Shown: piece after piece, positions 43,299-54,734 of the stretch
How the letters are laid out: the number at the start of each line of letters is the position of its first letter
Numbering within the stretch: position 1 is the first letter of the stretch
DNA from: Streptomyces coelicoflavus
Lineage (GTDB): Bacteria; Actinomycetota; Actinomycetes; Streptomycetales; Streptomycetaceae
Reading direction: 5' to 3'
NCBI RefSeq assembly: GCF_003112555.1
Contig: NZ_BEWB01000010.1
Span: 248,001 to 312,000, forward strand
DNA: 64,000 nucleotides
Position numbers and translations under genes: made by a program
The notes under the pieces: generated by a model
What the model was told of the DNA's origin: nothing
The model's input: only the letters and a program-made list of their open reading frames with translations
Databases searched by the model: none

Positions 43299-43843
43299 CC
43301 GAGACGACCGACATCACGGAGCTGCTTCTCAGCCGCATCCGGGACGTGGCGGACTACCCGGAGCCGGGCGTGATGTTCAAGGACATCACCCCGCTCCTGG
43401 CGGACCCGACCGCGTTCGCCGCCCTGACCGGCGCCCTCGCCGAGATCGCCGGGCGGACCGGCGCCACCAAGGTCGTCGGCCTGGAGGCGCGCGGCTTCAT
43501 CCTCGGCGCCCCGGTGGCCCTGCGGGCGGGCCTCGGCTTCATCCCCGTGCGCAAGGCGGGCAAGCTCCCCGGAGCCACGCTCAGCCAGGCGTACGACCTG
43601 GAGTACGGCTCCGCCGAGATCGAGGTGCACGCCGAGGACCTCAGCGCGGGCGACCGCGTGCTGGTCGTCGACGACGTCCTCGCCACCGGCGGCACCGCCG
43701 AGGCCTCGCTGGAGCTGATCCGCCGGGCCGGTGCCGAGGTCGCGGGCCTCGCCGTCCTGATGGAGCTGGGCTTCCTCGGCGGGCGGGCCCGGCTGGAGCC
43801 GGCCCTGGCCGGGGCCCCGCTGAAGGCGCTGCTCACGGTCTGA
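43295..43843 (+). CDS. apt: adenine phosphoribosyltransferase
   Basis: A 182-aa purine salvage enzyme converting adenine and PRPP to AMP. The start region YPEPGVMFKDITPLLADP and the PRPP loop VLVVDDVLATGGTA are diagnostic; GLEARGFILGAPVA binds the base. ATGA overlap with secF; relA follows after 173 nt. Confidence 0.95.
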   Translation: MTETTDITELLLSRIRDVADYPEPGVMFKDITPLLADPTAFAALTGALAEIAGRTGATKVVGLEARGFILGAPVALRAGLGFIPVRKAGKLPGATLSQAYDLEYGSAEIEVHAEDLSAGDRVLVVDDVLATGGTAEASLELIRRAGAEVAGLAVLMELGFLGGRARLEPALAGAPLKALLTV

Positions 43844-43910
43844 ACCACGCGAACCGCACGGCTGGGGCGGGCCCGGAGGAATCCGGCGCCCGCCCCGGAC
43901 GTTTCACGAG

Positions 43911-43916
43911 TTGACA
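43911..43916 (+). promoter_or_regulatory. -35-like element upstream of relA (candidate)
   Basis: A consensus TTGACA, but the region 17-18 nt downstream (AAGGCG/AGGCGA) lacks a TANNNT hexamer, so the promoter is not assured. Confidence 0.3.
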
Positions 43917-44016
43917 GCCCTCACATTGGCCAGAAGGCGATCCTGGAGGGCAGGATCGCTACCATGGGGTATCCGGAGCCTGACCGGGGGACCCGGATCG
44001 CGCACGAGGAGTCCTC

Positions 44017-46560
<2,544 letters not shown>

Positions 46561-47051
46561 CGGAGTGACGGGGGAGCACACCCGGACGGCGAACGCCACA
46601 CGGCGTTCACCGGTGAACTGCTCGGCAGCCTGCGGGACGGGATGGTGGACGGTCCCGAACTGATCGACCTGGACACCCTGCACCGGGTCCTGGAGGAACG
46701 CCTGCGGGCCAAGAACCGGCCACTGCCGCGGCGCTCCCAGGAGAACGGCGTCGGACGGCTCCCGCTCGCGGACGTCTGCGGCGAGCACCGGAGCAAGCCG
46801 GCGGCCGGTACGGAAGCCTGGTCGACGTGCAACTGGAGCTGTCGGAGTTGCTGGCCGAGACCGGGCAGGTGCGGGAGGCGATCGAGGTGCTGGAGTTCGC
46901 CTTCCAGCGGGTGCACCAGGTGTACGGGCCCGAAGCCGTACTGGTCTGCCGCCGTCTGGCCGACCTGTTGCAGGAGTCCGGCAACCATCTTCAGGCCTGC
47001 GAGGTGCTCAAACACGCCCTCGACATCAGCGAGCACGCCGGACCGCGATGA
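46561..47051 (+). pseudogene. remnants of a caspase-domain/TPR protein
   Basis: Two fragments lie in different frames. The first (about 46561-46803, same frame as relA after its stop) reads PDGERHTAFTGELLGSLRDG and continues to RLRAKNRPLPRRSQENGVG, like the C-terminal end of Streptomyces caspase-type proteases; the catalytic part is absent. The second (about 46803-47051) starts GRYGSLVDVQLELSELLAE and contains one to two TPR-like helical repeats, ending EHAGPR. Neither has a full start-to-stop gene; a GTG at 46827 could still give a 74-aa peptide. Inferred to be a decayed gene with an internal deletion and frameshift. Confidence 0.6.
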
Positions 47052-47111
47052 AACGGTGCGGCGGCCCGGCGGACATGCACCGCCGGGCCGCCGTGATCCA
47101 GATGCCGAGGA

Positions 47112-48341
47112 TCAGCCGCCGAACTCGTGCAGCCCCTTGAGCGCCTGGTCGAGGAGTGCCTGGCGGCCCTCCAGCTCACGGGCGAGCTTGTCGGCCTTGG
47201 CGTCGTTGCCCTGGCTGCGCGCCTGCTCGATCTGGGAGCGCAGCTTGTCGACGGCGGCCTGGAGCTGACCGGTGAGGCCCTCGGCACGCGCGCGTGCCTC
47301 CGGGTTGGTCCGGCGCCACTCGGCCTCCTCGGCCTCCTGGAGGGCCCGCTCGACCGCGTGCATCCGTCCCTCGACCTTCGGCCGGGCGTCGCGCGGCACG
47401 TGGCCGATCGCCTCCCAGCGCTCGTTGACCGAACGGAACGCGGCACGGGCCGCCTTGAGATCGGTGACCGGGACGAGCTTCTCGGCCTCCGTGACCAGCT
47501 CCTCCTTGAGCTTCAGGTTCTCCGTCTGCTCGGCGTCCCGCTCGGCGAAGACCGAGCTGCGGGCGGCGAAGAACACGTCCTGGGCGCCGCGGAAGCGGTT
47601 CCACAGGTCGTCCTCGTGCTCGCGCTGGGCGCGGCCCGCGGCCTTCCACTCGGACATCAGGTCGCGGTAGCGCGCGGCCGTCGGTCCCCAGTCCGTCGAG
47701 TTCGACAGCGCCTCGGCCTCGGAGACCAGCCGCTCCTTGGTGCGGCGGGCCTCCTCGCGCTGCGCGTCGAGCTGCGCGAAGTGCTGCTTGCGGCGCTTGG
47801 AGAACGCCGAGCGCGCGTGCGAGAAGCGGTGCCACAGCTCGTCGTCGGACTTGCGGTCCAGGCGCGGCAGGCCCTTCCAGGTGTCCACCAGGGACCGCAG
47901 CCGCTCACCGGCCGCCCGCCACTGGTCCGAGCGCGCCAGCTCCTCGGCCTCGGCGACCAGCGCCTCCTTGGCACCGCGCGCCTCGTCGGACTGCTTGGCC
48001 CGCTGGGCCTTGCGCTCCTCGCGCCGGGTCTCCACGAGCGCGACGAGCTTGTCCAGCCGGGCCCGCAGCGCGTCCAGGTCGCCGACCGCGTGGTGCGCGT
48101 CCACCTGCTCGCGCAGGTGGTCGACGGCGGTCTGGGCGTCCTTGGCCGACAGGTCGGTGGTCTTCACCCGCTTCTCGAGGAGGCCGATCTCGACAACCAG
48201 GCCTTCGTACTTGCGTTCGAAGTAGGCCAGTGCCTCCTCGGGGGAGCCTGCCTGCCAGGAACCGACGACCTGCTCGCCGTCGGCCGTACGCACGTACACG
48301 GTCCCCGTCTCGTCGACGCGGCCCCACGGGTCGCTGCTCAC
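47112..48341 (-). CDS. DUF349-repeat coiled-coil protein
   Basis: A 409-aa, very charged and mostly helical protein. Three DUF349 repeats can be seen (units around ARSDQWRAAGERLRSLVDTW, NSTDWGPTAARYRDLMSEWK and PVTDLKAARAAFRSVNERWE), each ending in a W/R-rich helix. The N-terminal 40 residues form a small beta module (WGRVDETGTVYVRTADGE). Function unknown; family members are common next to relA in actinobacteria. GTG with GGAGG upstream. Confidence 0.88.
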   Translation of the reverse strand: MSSDPWGRVDETGTVYVRTADGEQVVGSWQAGSPEEALAYFERKYEGLVVEIGLLEKRVKTTDLSAKDAQTAVDHLREQVDAHHAVGDLDALRARLDKLVALVETRREERKAQRAKQSDEARGAKEALVAEAEELARSDQWRAAGERLRSLVDTWKGLPRLDRKSDDELWHRFSHARSAFSKRRKQHFAQLDAQREEARRTKERLVSEAEALSNSTDWGPTAARYRDLMSEWKAAGRAQREHEDDLWNRFRGAQDVFFAARSSVFAERDAEQTENLKLKEELVTEAEKLVPVTDLKAARAAFRSVNERWEAIGHVPRDARPKVEGRMHAVERALQEAEEAEWRRTNPEARARAEGLTGQLQAAVDKLRSQIEQARSQGNDAKADKLARELEGRQALLDQALKGLHEFGG

Positions 48342-48476
48342 AGCGCCTCCTCCACATGATGCCGGCGGAGGGCTTCGCTACCCCCGGGCATCGTCCACAG
48401 TTTCGTCACGGCCAACATAGGCGACCGGCGGGGGGCCTGTCCGCATCCCGCACGACCGAACTTTCGCTGATGAGGG

Positions 48477-49310
48477 TCAGGATTTGGTGACCGTGGCCTT
48501 GTCGATCACGACCGTCGCGTTGGGCGCCGTATTGCCCGTCGTGGGGTCGGGTGCCTGAGCCCCGGCCGCCGCGATCCTCTTGAGAACCTTCATCCCGGCG
48601 TCCGACACCGTGCCGAACGGCGTGTAGCTCGGGGGCAGCTGGCTGTTCTGGTACACGAGGAAGAACTGGCTGCCGCCGGAGTCCGGCTGCCCGGTGTTGG
48701 CCATCGCCACCGTGCCCGCCGGGTACATGTTGTCCTTGAGGCTCTTGTCCTTCAGGTTCTCGTCCGGGATGTTGTAGCCGGGACCGCCGTTGCCCTTGGC
48801 GGTGGGGTCGCCGCACTGGAGCACGTAGATGCCCTCGGTGGTGAGCCGGTGGCACTTGGTGTGGTCGAAGTAGCCCTTCCCGGCCAGGAAGTCGAACGAG
48901 TTGACGGTGTGCGGTGCCGCCTTCGCCTTCAGCGCGATGTCGATGTCACCGCACGACGTCTCCAGCTTCATCGTGTACTTCGCCGACTCGTCGACGGTCA
49001 TCGCAGGTTCCTTCTTCCAGGTCTGCGTCTTGACCTTGCCGTCGGCCGGCTTGTCGCACGGGTCGGGAGCCTTGCTCGGCGCCGACGCGCTCGGAGTGAC
49101 CTCCGCGCTCGCGTTCGTCTTGTCGTCGTCGTCCCCCAGGACCACTCCGGTCGTGTACAGCGCGACACTGCCGATCAGAATCACGCCGAGCACCGACGCT
49201 ATCGCGGCGTTGCGCATGCGCGCCCTGCGTCGCGCGGAGGTGCGTCGCTGCTGCTGGCGCAAGAACTTCTCCCGGGCGAGCTGACGCCGCCGCTGCTCCT
49301 GGGTGACCAC
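48477..49310 (-). CDS. membrane-anchored cyclophilin-type peptidyl-prolyl isomerase
   Basis: A 277-aa protein: a basic cytoplasmic N-terminus, one membrane helix (about 36-56), a Ser/Pro/Asp linker, then a cyclophilin domain (about 110-277) facing outward. The active site is the actinobacterial variant: KCHRLTTEGIYVLQCGDP in place of FHR...QGGDP, with GSQFFLVY kept. It should speed folding of exported proteins. It resembles mycobacterial PpiB, which also lies next to relA. GTG start. Confidence 0.88.
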   Translation of the reverse strand: MVTQEQRRRQLAREKFLRQQQRRTSARRRARMRNAAIASVLGVILIGSVALYTTGVVLGDDDDKTNASAEVTPSASAPSKAPDPCDKPADGKVKTQTWKKEPAMTVDESAKYTMKLETSCGDIDIALKAKAAPHTVNSFDFLAGKGYFDHTKCHRLTTEGIYVLQCGDPTAKGNGGPGYNIPDENLKDKSLKDNMYPAGTVAMANTGQPDSGGSQFFLVYQNSQLPPSYTPFGTVSDAGMKVLKRIAAAGAQAPDPTTGNTAPNATVVIDKATVTKS

Positions 49311-49439
49311 CGGGTTCTCTCCTCATGCGTCTTCGTGTGCCGACCGGTACGCGTGGGTGCGATGAGCCGACCGTGGGCGTGTAGCCCCGTACCGTATATG
49401 GGTTCGCTGAGGAATCGGCACCGCCGGTAGGCTCTGACC

Positions 49440-49472
49440 ATGGGCGCGACCCGTTCGCAAGCCCACCCGTAA
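49440..49472 (+). CDS. 10-codon upstream frame ahead of the MBL-hisS unit (candidate)
   Basis: ATG GGC ... CCG TAA encodes MGATRSQAHP. TAGGCT at 49428-49433 lies 6 nt before the ATG, so transcription should begin on it. Translation would end 21 nt before the MBL start. No run of regulatory codons. Confidence 0.3.
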   Translation: MGATRSQAHP

Positions 49473-49493
49473 CGACCCAAACGAAGGACGATC

Positions 49494-50201
49494 GTGCTCA
49501 TTGCCGGGTTCCCCGCCGGGGCCTGGGGGACGAACTGCTACCTCGTCGCCCCCGCCGCCGGTGAGGAGTGCGTGATCATCGACCCGGGCCACCTGGCGGC
49601 CCCCGGAGTCGAGGAAGCGATCCGCAAGCATCGGCTCAAGCCCGTCGCCGTCGTCCTCACCCACGGCCACATCGACCACGTCGCCTCGGTCGTCCCGGTG
49701 TGCGGCGCCCACGACGTGCCGGCCTGGATCCACCCCGAGGACCGCTACATGATGAGCGACCCCGAGAAGGGGATCGGCCGCAGCATCGGCATGCCGCTCA
49801 TGGGCGAGCTGACCGTGGGGGAGCCGGACGACGTCAAGGAGCTGACCGACGGCGCGAAGCTGGCGCTGGCGGGCCTGGAGCTGACCGTCGCGCACGCCCC
49901 GGGCCATACCAAGGGGTCGGTGACCTTCGGCCTGCCCGAGGCGGCGGACATCCCGCCGGTGATGTTCTCGGGCGACCTGCTGTTCGCCGGCTCCATCGGA
50001 CGCACCGACTTCCCCGGTGGCTCCATGGACGACATGCTCGAGTCCCTGGCACGCGTGTGCCTGCCGCTCGACGACTCGACCGTGGTGCTCTCCGGACACG
50101 GCCCCCAGACGACCATCGGCCAGGAGCGCGCCACCAATCCGTATCTGCGGCAGGTGGCCGCCGGCCAGAGCGCTTCCGACGCGCCCCGACGAGGAATGTG
50201 A
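49494..50201 (+). CDS. metallo-beta-lactamase-fold hydrolase (glyoxalase II-like)
   Basis: A 235-aa hydrolase with the zinc motif THGHIDH, the later GHTKGSV, FSGDLLFAGSIGRTDFPGG and SGHGPQT blocks, as in glyoxalase II/YcbL-type enzymes that split thioesters. It precedes hisS by 11 nt, the same pairing as in Mycobacterium. GTG start with GAAGGA upstream. Natural substrate unknown. Confidence 0.88.
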   Translation: MLIAGFPAGAWGTNCYLVAPAAGEECVIIDPGHLAAPGVEEAIRKHRLKPVAVVLTHGHIDHVASVVPVCGAHDVPAWIHPEDRYMMSDPEKGIGRSIGMPLMGELTVGEPDDVKELTDGAKLALAGLELTVAHAPGHTKGSVTFGLPEAADIPPVMFSGDLLFAGSIGRTDFPGGSMDDMLESLARVCLPLDDSTVVLSGHGPQTTIGQERATNPYLRQVAAGQSASDAPRRGM

Positions 50202-50212
50202 CGAGACCTTCC

Positions 50213-51475
50213 GTGAGCACCTTCAAGGCCCCCAAGGGCACGTACGACCTGCTGCCGCCCGACTCCGCCAAGTTCCTCGCGGTCCGCGAGGCGATCGCCG
50301 CCCCGCTGCGCAACTCCGGCTACGGCTACATCGAGACGCCCGGCTTCGAGAACGTCGAACTGTTCGCGCGCGGCGTCGGTGAGTCGACCGACATCGTGAC
50401 CAAGGAGATGTACGTCTTCGAGACCAAGGGCGGCGACCGCCTCGCCCTGCGCCCGGAGACCACCGCTCCGGTGCTCCGCGCGGTCCTGGAGGCCAACCTG
50501 CACAAGGCGGGCAACCTGCCGGTGAAGGTCTGGTACTCCGGCTCGCAGTACCGCTACGAGCGCCCCCAGAAGGGCCGTTACCGCCACTTCTCCCAGGTCG
50601 GCGCCGAGGCGATCGGCGCCGAGGACCCGGCCCTCGACGCCGAACTGATCATCCTGGCCGACCAGTCGTACCGCGCCCTCGGCCTGCGGAACTTCCGCAT
50701 CCTGCTCAACTCCCTGGGCGACAAGGAGTGCCGTCCCGTCTACCGGGCCGCGCTCCAGGACTTCCTGCGGGGGCTCGACCTGGACGAGGAGACCCTGCGC
50801 CGCGCCGAGATCAACCCGCTGCGCGTCCTGGACGACAAGCGCCCGGAGGTGCAGAAGCAGCTCACCGACGCCCCGCTGCTGCGCGACTACCTGTGCGACG
50901 CCTGCAAGGCGTACCACGAGGAGGTGCGCGAGCTGATCACGGCGGCGGGCGTGGTCTTCGAGGACGACCCGAAGCTGGTGCGCGGCCTGGACTACTACAC
51001 GCGCACGACGTTCGAGTTCGTCCACGACGGCCTCGGCTCCCAGTCCGCGGTGGGCGGCGGCGGCCGCTACGACGGCCTGTCCGAGATGATCGGCGGCCCC
51101 TCCCTGCCCTCGGTCGGCTGGGCGCTCGGCGTCGACCGCACCGTCCTCGCCCTGGAGGCGGAGGGCATCGAACTGGACATCCCGTCCGCGACCTCGGTCT
51201 TCGCGGTCCCGCTGGGCGAGGAGGCCCGCCGGATCCTCTTCGCCAAGGTCACCGAGCTGCGCAAGAACGGCGTCGCCGCCGACTTCTCCTACGGCGGCAA
51301 GGGGCTCAAGGCGGCGATGAAGGCGGCCAACCGCTCCGGCGCCCGCTACACCCTGGTCCTGGGCGAGCGCGACCTGGCCGAGGGCGTCGTTCAGCTCAAG
51401 GACATGGAGTCCGGCGAGCAGACCGCGATCGGCGTCAACGAGATCGTCGCGGAGCTGGAGTCGAGGCTCGGCTGA
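50213..51475 (+). CDS. hisS: histidine-tRNA ligase
   Basis: A 420-aa class II synthetase: KAPKGTYDLLP at the start, motif 2 region KVWYSGSQYRYERPQKGRYR, the histidine motifs LVRGLDYYTRTTFEF and GGGGRYDGL, and a C-terminal anticodon-binding domain (from about 325, ending ELESRLG). LRPETT contacts the substrate. GTG start. Confidence 0.96.
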   Translation: MSTFKAPKGTYDLLPPDSAKFLAVREAIAAPLRNSGYGYIETPGFENVELFARGVGESTDIVTKEMYVFETKGGDRLALRPETTAPVLRAVLEANLHKAGNLPVKVWYSGSQYRYERPQKGRYRHFSQVGAEAIGAEDPALDAELIILADQSYRALGLRNFRILLNSLGDKECRPVYRAALQDFLRGLDLDEETLRRAEINPLRVLDDKRPEVQKQLTDAPLLRDYLCDACKAYHEEVRELITAAGVVFEDDPKLVRGLDYYTRTTFEFVHDGLGSQSAVGGGGRYDGLSEMIGGPSLPSVGWALGVDRTVLALEAEGIELDIPSATSVFAVPLGEEARRILFAKVTELRKNGVAADFSYGGKGLKAAMKAANRSGARYTLVLGERDLAEGVVQLKDMESGEQTAIGVNEIVAELESRLG

Positions 51476-51507
51476 CCCGCCCGCACCCCGGGCCGACCCG
51501 CCCGCAC

Positions 51508-51547
51508 CCCCAGGGCCACGTGTTTTCGCTCGCGCGTGCCCCTGGGG
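51508..51547 (+). terminator. hairpin after hisS
   Basis: CCCCAGGGCCACG (51508-51520) pairs with 51535-51547 with one mismatch and a TTTT-containing loop. A duplicated CCGACCCGCCCGCACCCC-like phrase precedes it. Confidence 0.6.
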
Positions 51548-51689
51548 AACGGGTGGTGGCCAAAACGCGCCGCTCAGGAGTGACCGCCGGTCCGTTCATA
51601 GGCTCATCGAACGGTGCCCATACAGGCTTGTGCGGCACAATGGCCCCTGCCCGAAGCAGGTCCCACTCTCCAGTGACGGAATCGGCGTG

Positions 51690-52352
51690 ATGAGCAAGAC
51701 GACAGTGAAGGACGTCTCCACCGTGGCAGAGTCCGCGCCGGACAGCGGCACCCGCACCCCGCGCACCGAGGGCGGCAGCCGCGCCCTCGCCCTGCTGCTG
51801 GTGATCACGGGTGCGGCCGGCCTGCTCGCCGCCTGGGTCATCACGATCGACAAGCAGAAGATCCTCGAGGCCAAGGTCGCCGGCACCACGTTCACGCCCG
51901 GCTGCAGCCTCAACCCGGTCGTCTCCTGCGGCAACATCATGGAGAGCGACCAGGCCTCCGCCTTCGGCTTCCCCAACCCGATGCTGGGCCTCGTCGCCTA
52001 CGGCATCGTCATCTGCGTCGGCATGAGCCTGCTCGCCCGCGCCACCTACCCGCGCTGGTACTGGCTCACCTTCAACGCCGGCTGCCTCTTCGGCGTCGGC
52101 TTCGTCTCCTGGCTGCAGTTCGAGTCCCTGTACCGGATCAACTCGCTGTGCCTGTGGTGCTGCCTGGCGTGGGTCGCCACGATCCTGATGTTCTGGTACG
52201 TGACCTCCTTCAACGTCCGCAAGGGCTTCCTGCCCGCTCCGGGCTGGCTGCGCGGCTTCTTCAGCGAGTTCACCTGGGTCCTGCCGGTGCTGCACATCGG
52301 CATCATCGGCATGATGATCCTCACCCGCTGGTGGGACTTCTGGACCAGCTGA
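51690..52352 (+). CDS. vitamin K epoxide reductase family membrane protein
   Basis: A 220-aa membrane protein with five hydrophobic segments. The first loop has GCSLNPVVSCGNIM and the active-site CxxC is in SLCLWCCLAW, so it should shuttle electrons from quinone to periplasmic-side disulphide exchange, partnering an exported thioredoxin-like protein. ATG 51690 chosen, a GTG 3 nt upstream is equally possible. Confidence 0.9.
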   Translation: MSKTTVKDVSTVAESAPDSGTRTPRTEGGSRALALLLVITGAAGLLAAWVITIDKQKILEAKVAGTTFTPGCSLNPVVSCGNIMESDQASAFGFPNPMLGLVAYGIVICVGMSLLARATYPRWYWLTFNAGCLFGVGFVSWLQFESLYRINSLCLWCCLAWVATILMFWYVTSFNVRKGFLPAPGWLRGFFSEFTWVLPVLHIGIIGMMILTRWWDFWTS

Positions 52353-52367
52353 CGGGCCTTCCGCGCG

Positions 52368-52388
52368 GGCGGGCCCACCGGGCCCGCC
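52368..52388 (+). terminator. hairpin after the VKOR gene
   Basis: GGCGGGCCC (52368-52376), ACC loop, complement 52380-52388. Confidence 0.6.
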
Positions 52389-52421
52389 GCGTTGTCGGTG
52401 CGGTCCTTTAGGGTTCAGAGC

Positions 52422-53777
52422 GTGGAGCCCGATCTGTTCACCGCCGCAGCCGAAGAACGCCAGGAGAAGGACCCGACCGGCAGTCCCCTCGCCGTGCGGA
52501 TGCGCCCGCGCACCCTCGACGAGGTCGTCGGCCAGCAGCACCTGCTCAAGCCCGGATCCCCCCTGCGCCGCCTGGTCGGCGAGGGCGCGTCCGGCCCCGC
52601 GGGGCCGTCCTCGGTCATCCTCTGGGGCCCGCCGGGCACCGGCAAGACCACCCTGGCGTACGTCGTCTCCAAGGCCACCAACAAGCGGTTCGTGGAGCTG
52701 TCGGCGATCACCGCGGGCGTCAAGGAGGTCCGCGCGGTCATCGACGGCGCCCGCCGCGCGGTCGGCGGGTACGGCAAGGAGACCGTCCTCTTCCTCGACG
52801 AGATCCACCGCTTCAGCAAGGCCCAGCAGGACTCCCTGCTCCCGGCCGTGGAGAACCGCTGGGTCACGCTGATCGCCGCCACCACGGAGAACCCGTACTT
52901 CTCGGTGATCTCTCCGCTGCTCTCCCGCTCCCTCCTGCTCACCCTCGAACCCCTCACCGACGACGACCTCCGGGGCCTGCTGCGCCGCGCCCTGACCGAC
53001 GAGCGCGGCCTGGGGGGTGCCCTCGCCCTGCCCGAGGACACCGAGGAGCACCTGCTGCGCATCGCCGGCGGCGACGCCCGGCGCGCGCTCACCGCCCTGG
53101 AGGCCGCCGCCGGGGCCGCGCTCGACAAGGGCGAGGCGGAGATCGGCCTGACCACCCTCGAGGAGACGGTCGACCGGGCCGCGGTGAAGTACGACCGCGA
53201 CGGCGACCAGCACTACGACGTCGCCAGCGCCCTCATCAAGTCCATCCGCGGCTCCGACGTGGACGCCGCCCTGCACTACCTGGCCCGCATGATCGAGGCC
53301 GGCGAGGACCCCCGCTTCATCGCCCGGCGCCTGATGATCTCCGCCAGCGAGGACATCGGCCTCGCCGATCCGAACGCGTTGCAGATCGCGGTCGCCGCCG
53401 CCCAGGCCGTCGCCATGATCGGCTTCCCCGAGGCCTCGCTCACCCTCAGCCACGCCACCATCGCCCTGGCGCTGGCCCCCAAGTCCAACGCCGCGACCAC
53501 CGCCATCGGCGCCGCCCTGGACGACGTGCGCAAGGGCCACGCCGGGCCGGTCCCCGCGCACCTGCGCGACAGCCACTACAAGGGCGCCGGCAAGCTGGGT
53601 CACGGGCAGGGGTACGTGTACCCGCACGACCTGCCCGAGGGCATCGCCGCCCAGCAGTACGCCCCGGACGGGCTCAAGGACCGGACGTACTACACGCCGA
53701 CCCGGCACGGCGCCGAGGCAAGGTACGCGGACGCCGTGGAGTGGACCCGCGGGCACCTCGGTCGCAGGCCGTCCTGA
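52422..53777 (+). CDS. rarA: replication-associated recombination AAA ATPase RarA
   Basis: A 451-aa clamp-loader-like AAA+ protein (MgsA/WRNIP1) acting at stalled forks. Walker A GPPGTGKTT, Walker B LFLDEIHRF, sensor 1 AATTENP, and a C-terminal tetramerisation part with ASEDIGLADPNAL and HYKGAGKLGHGQGY. The GTG lies 7 nt after TAGGGT (52409-52414), so translation probably starts at the transcript 5' end. Confidence 0.93.
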   Translation: MEPDLFTAAAEERQEKDPTGSPLAVRMRPRTLDEVVGQQHLLKPGSPLRRLVGEGASGPAGPSSVILWGPPGTGKTTLAYVVSKATNKRFVELSAITAGVKEVRAVIDGARRAVGGYGKETVLFLDEIHRFSKAQQDSLLPAVENRWVTLIAATTENPYFSVISPLLSRSLLLTLEPLTDDDLRGLLRRALTDERGLGGALALPEDTEEHLLRIAGGDARRALTALEAAAGAALDKGEAEIGLTTLEETVDRAAVKYDRDGDQHYDVASALIKSIRGSDVDAALHYLARMIEAGEDPRFIARRLMISASEDIGLADPNALQIAVAAAQAVAMIGFPEASLTLSHATIALALAPKSNAATTAIGAALDDVRKGHAGPVPAHLRDSHYKGAGKLGHGQGYVYPHDLPEGIAAQQYAPDGLKDRTYYTPTRHGAEARYADAVEWTRGHLGRRPS

Positions 53778-53785
53778 GCAGCCTG

Positions 53786-53791
53786 TAGAAT
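53786..53791 (+). promoter_or_regulatory. -10 element for rpsD
   Basis: TAGAAT; expected start near 53798, giving a ~275-nt untranslated leader. No clear -35. Confidence 0.5.
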
Positions 53792-53797
53792 CGCCCG

Positions 53798-54073
53798 GAG
53801 TGCCGAGTCCCGTGCCGTCAGAACGGGACAACCGGCCGGAACCCTCCGGGGTTCCAGGAGCGTCGCGCACCGTCGATCGGTGTCGCGGGCAGCCCACCAC
53901 CACCCGGCTTCCGGGAGCGGTCGGTGGGCCACTCGCGTGCTGCACGTATGTGCCCAGACCAGGGGAGCGGCTGCCCGGCAGGTCCCGAGCGGACCAGGCG
54001 GGTTTCCCCGGCTGCGGATTGCGACCTCCCACAACCCTGACAAGCCGGAACCTTCAGAGAAGAGACACAGACA
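53798..54073 (+). promoter_or_regulatory. long structured leader of rpsD
   Basis: The leader holds several hairpins, such as TCCCGT/ACGGGA near 53806-53828 and GGAACC/GGTTCC near 53838-53855, and ends in a purine-rich stretch before the GTG. Ribosomal protein S4 is a classic autogenous regulator in other bacteria, so a protein-binding leader is plausible; no described motif was matched. Confidence 0.4.
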
Positions 54074-54688
54074 GTGGCGAACCAGTCCCGCCCCAAGGTC
54101 AAGAAGTCGCGTGCCCTCGGCATCGCGCTGACCCCGAAGGCCGTCAAGTACTTCGAGGCCCGCCCCTACCCGCCGGGCGAGCACGGCCGCGGCCGCAAGC
54201 AGAACTCGGACTACAAGGTCCGTCTGCTCGAGAAGCAGCGTCTGCGCGCGCAGTACGACCTCAGCGAGCGCCAGCTCGTCCGCGCCTACGAGCGTGCCTC
54301 CAAGACCAACATGAAGACCGGCGAGGCCCTGGTCATCGAGCTCGAGCGCCGTCTCGACGCGCTGGTCCTGCGTTCGGGCATCGCCCGCACGATCTACCAG
54401 GCCCGCCAGATGGTCGTCCACGGCCACATCCAGGTGAACGGCCAGAAGGTCGACAAGCCGTCCTTCCGCGTCCGCCCGGACGACGTCGTGCAGGTGCGCG
54501 ACCGCTCCAAGGAGAAGACGCTCTTCACCATCGCCCGCGAGGGTGGCTTCGCCCCCGACGGCGAGACCCCGCGCTACCTCCAGGTGAACCTCAAGGCCCT
54601 GGCGTTCCGCCTGGACCGCGAGCCGAACCGCAAGGAGATCCCGGTGATCTGCGACGAGCAGCTCGTCGTCGAGTACTACGCCCGCTGA
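54074..54688 (+). CDS. rpsD: 30S ribosomal protein S4
   Basis: A 204-aa primary 16S rRNA-binding protein. S4 RNA-binding domain: RLDALVLRSGIARTIYQARQ and VVHGHIQVNGQKVDKPSFRV. It has a single cysteine (near the C-terminus), so it is the zinc-free form. It stands alone, outside the ribosomal protein operons, behind a long leader. Confidence 0.97.
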   Translation: MANQSRPKVKKSRALGIALTPKAVKYFEARPYPPGEHGRGRKQNSDYKVRLLEKQRLRAQYDLSERQLVRAYERASKTNMKTGEALVIELERRLDALVLRSGIARTIYQARQMVVHGHIQVNGQKVDKPSFRVRPDDVVQVRDRSKEKTLFTIAREGGFAPDGETPRYLQVNLKALAFRLDREPNRKEIPVICDEQLVVEYYAR

Positions 54689-54734
54689 TCCAGCACACAC
54701 GCTGAATCGAGCAGGCGCGGTACCACCGCGGTAC

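Noticed and set aside
53800..54705. A 301-codon frame starting at the predicted rpsD transcript start
   Set aside because: It overlaps rpsD out of frame and its product is low-complexity; the GTG near the start point is taken as coincidence, leaving the region as a leader.
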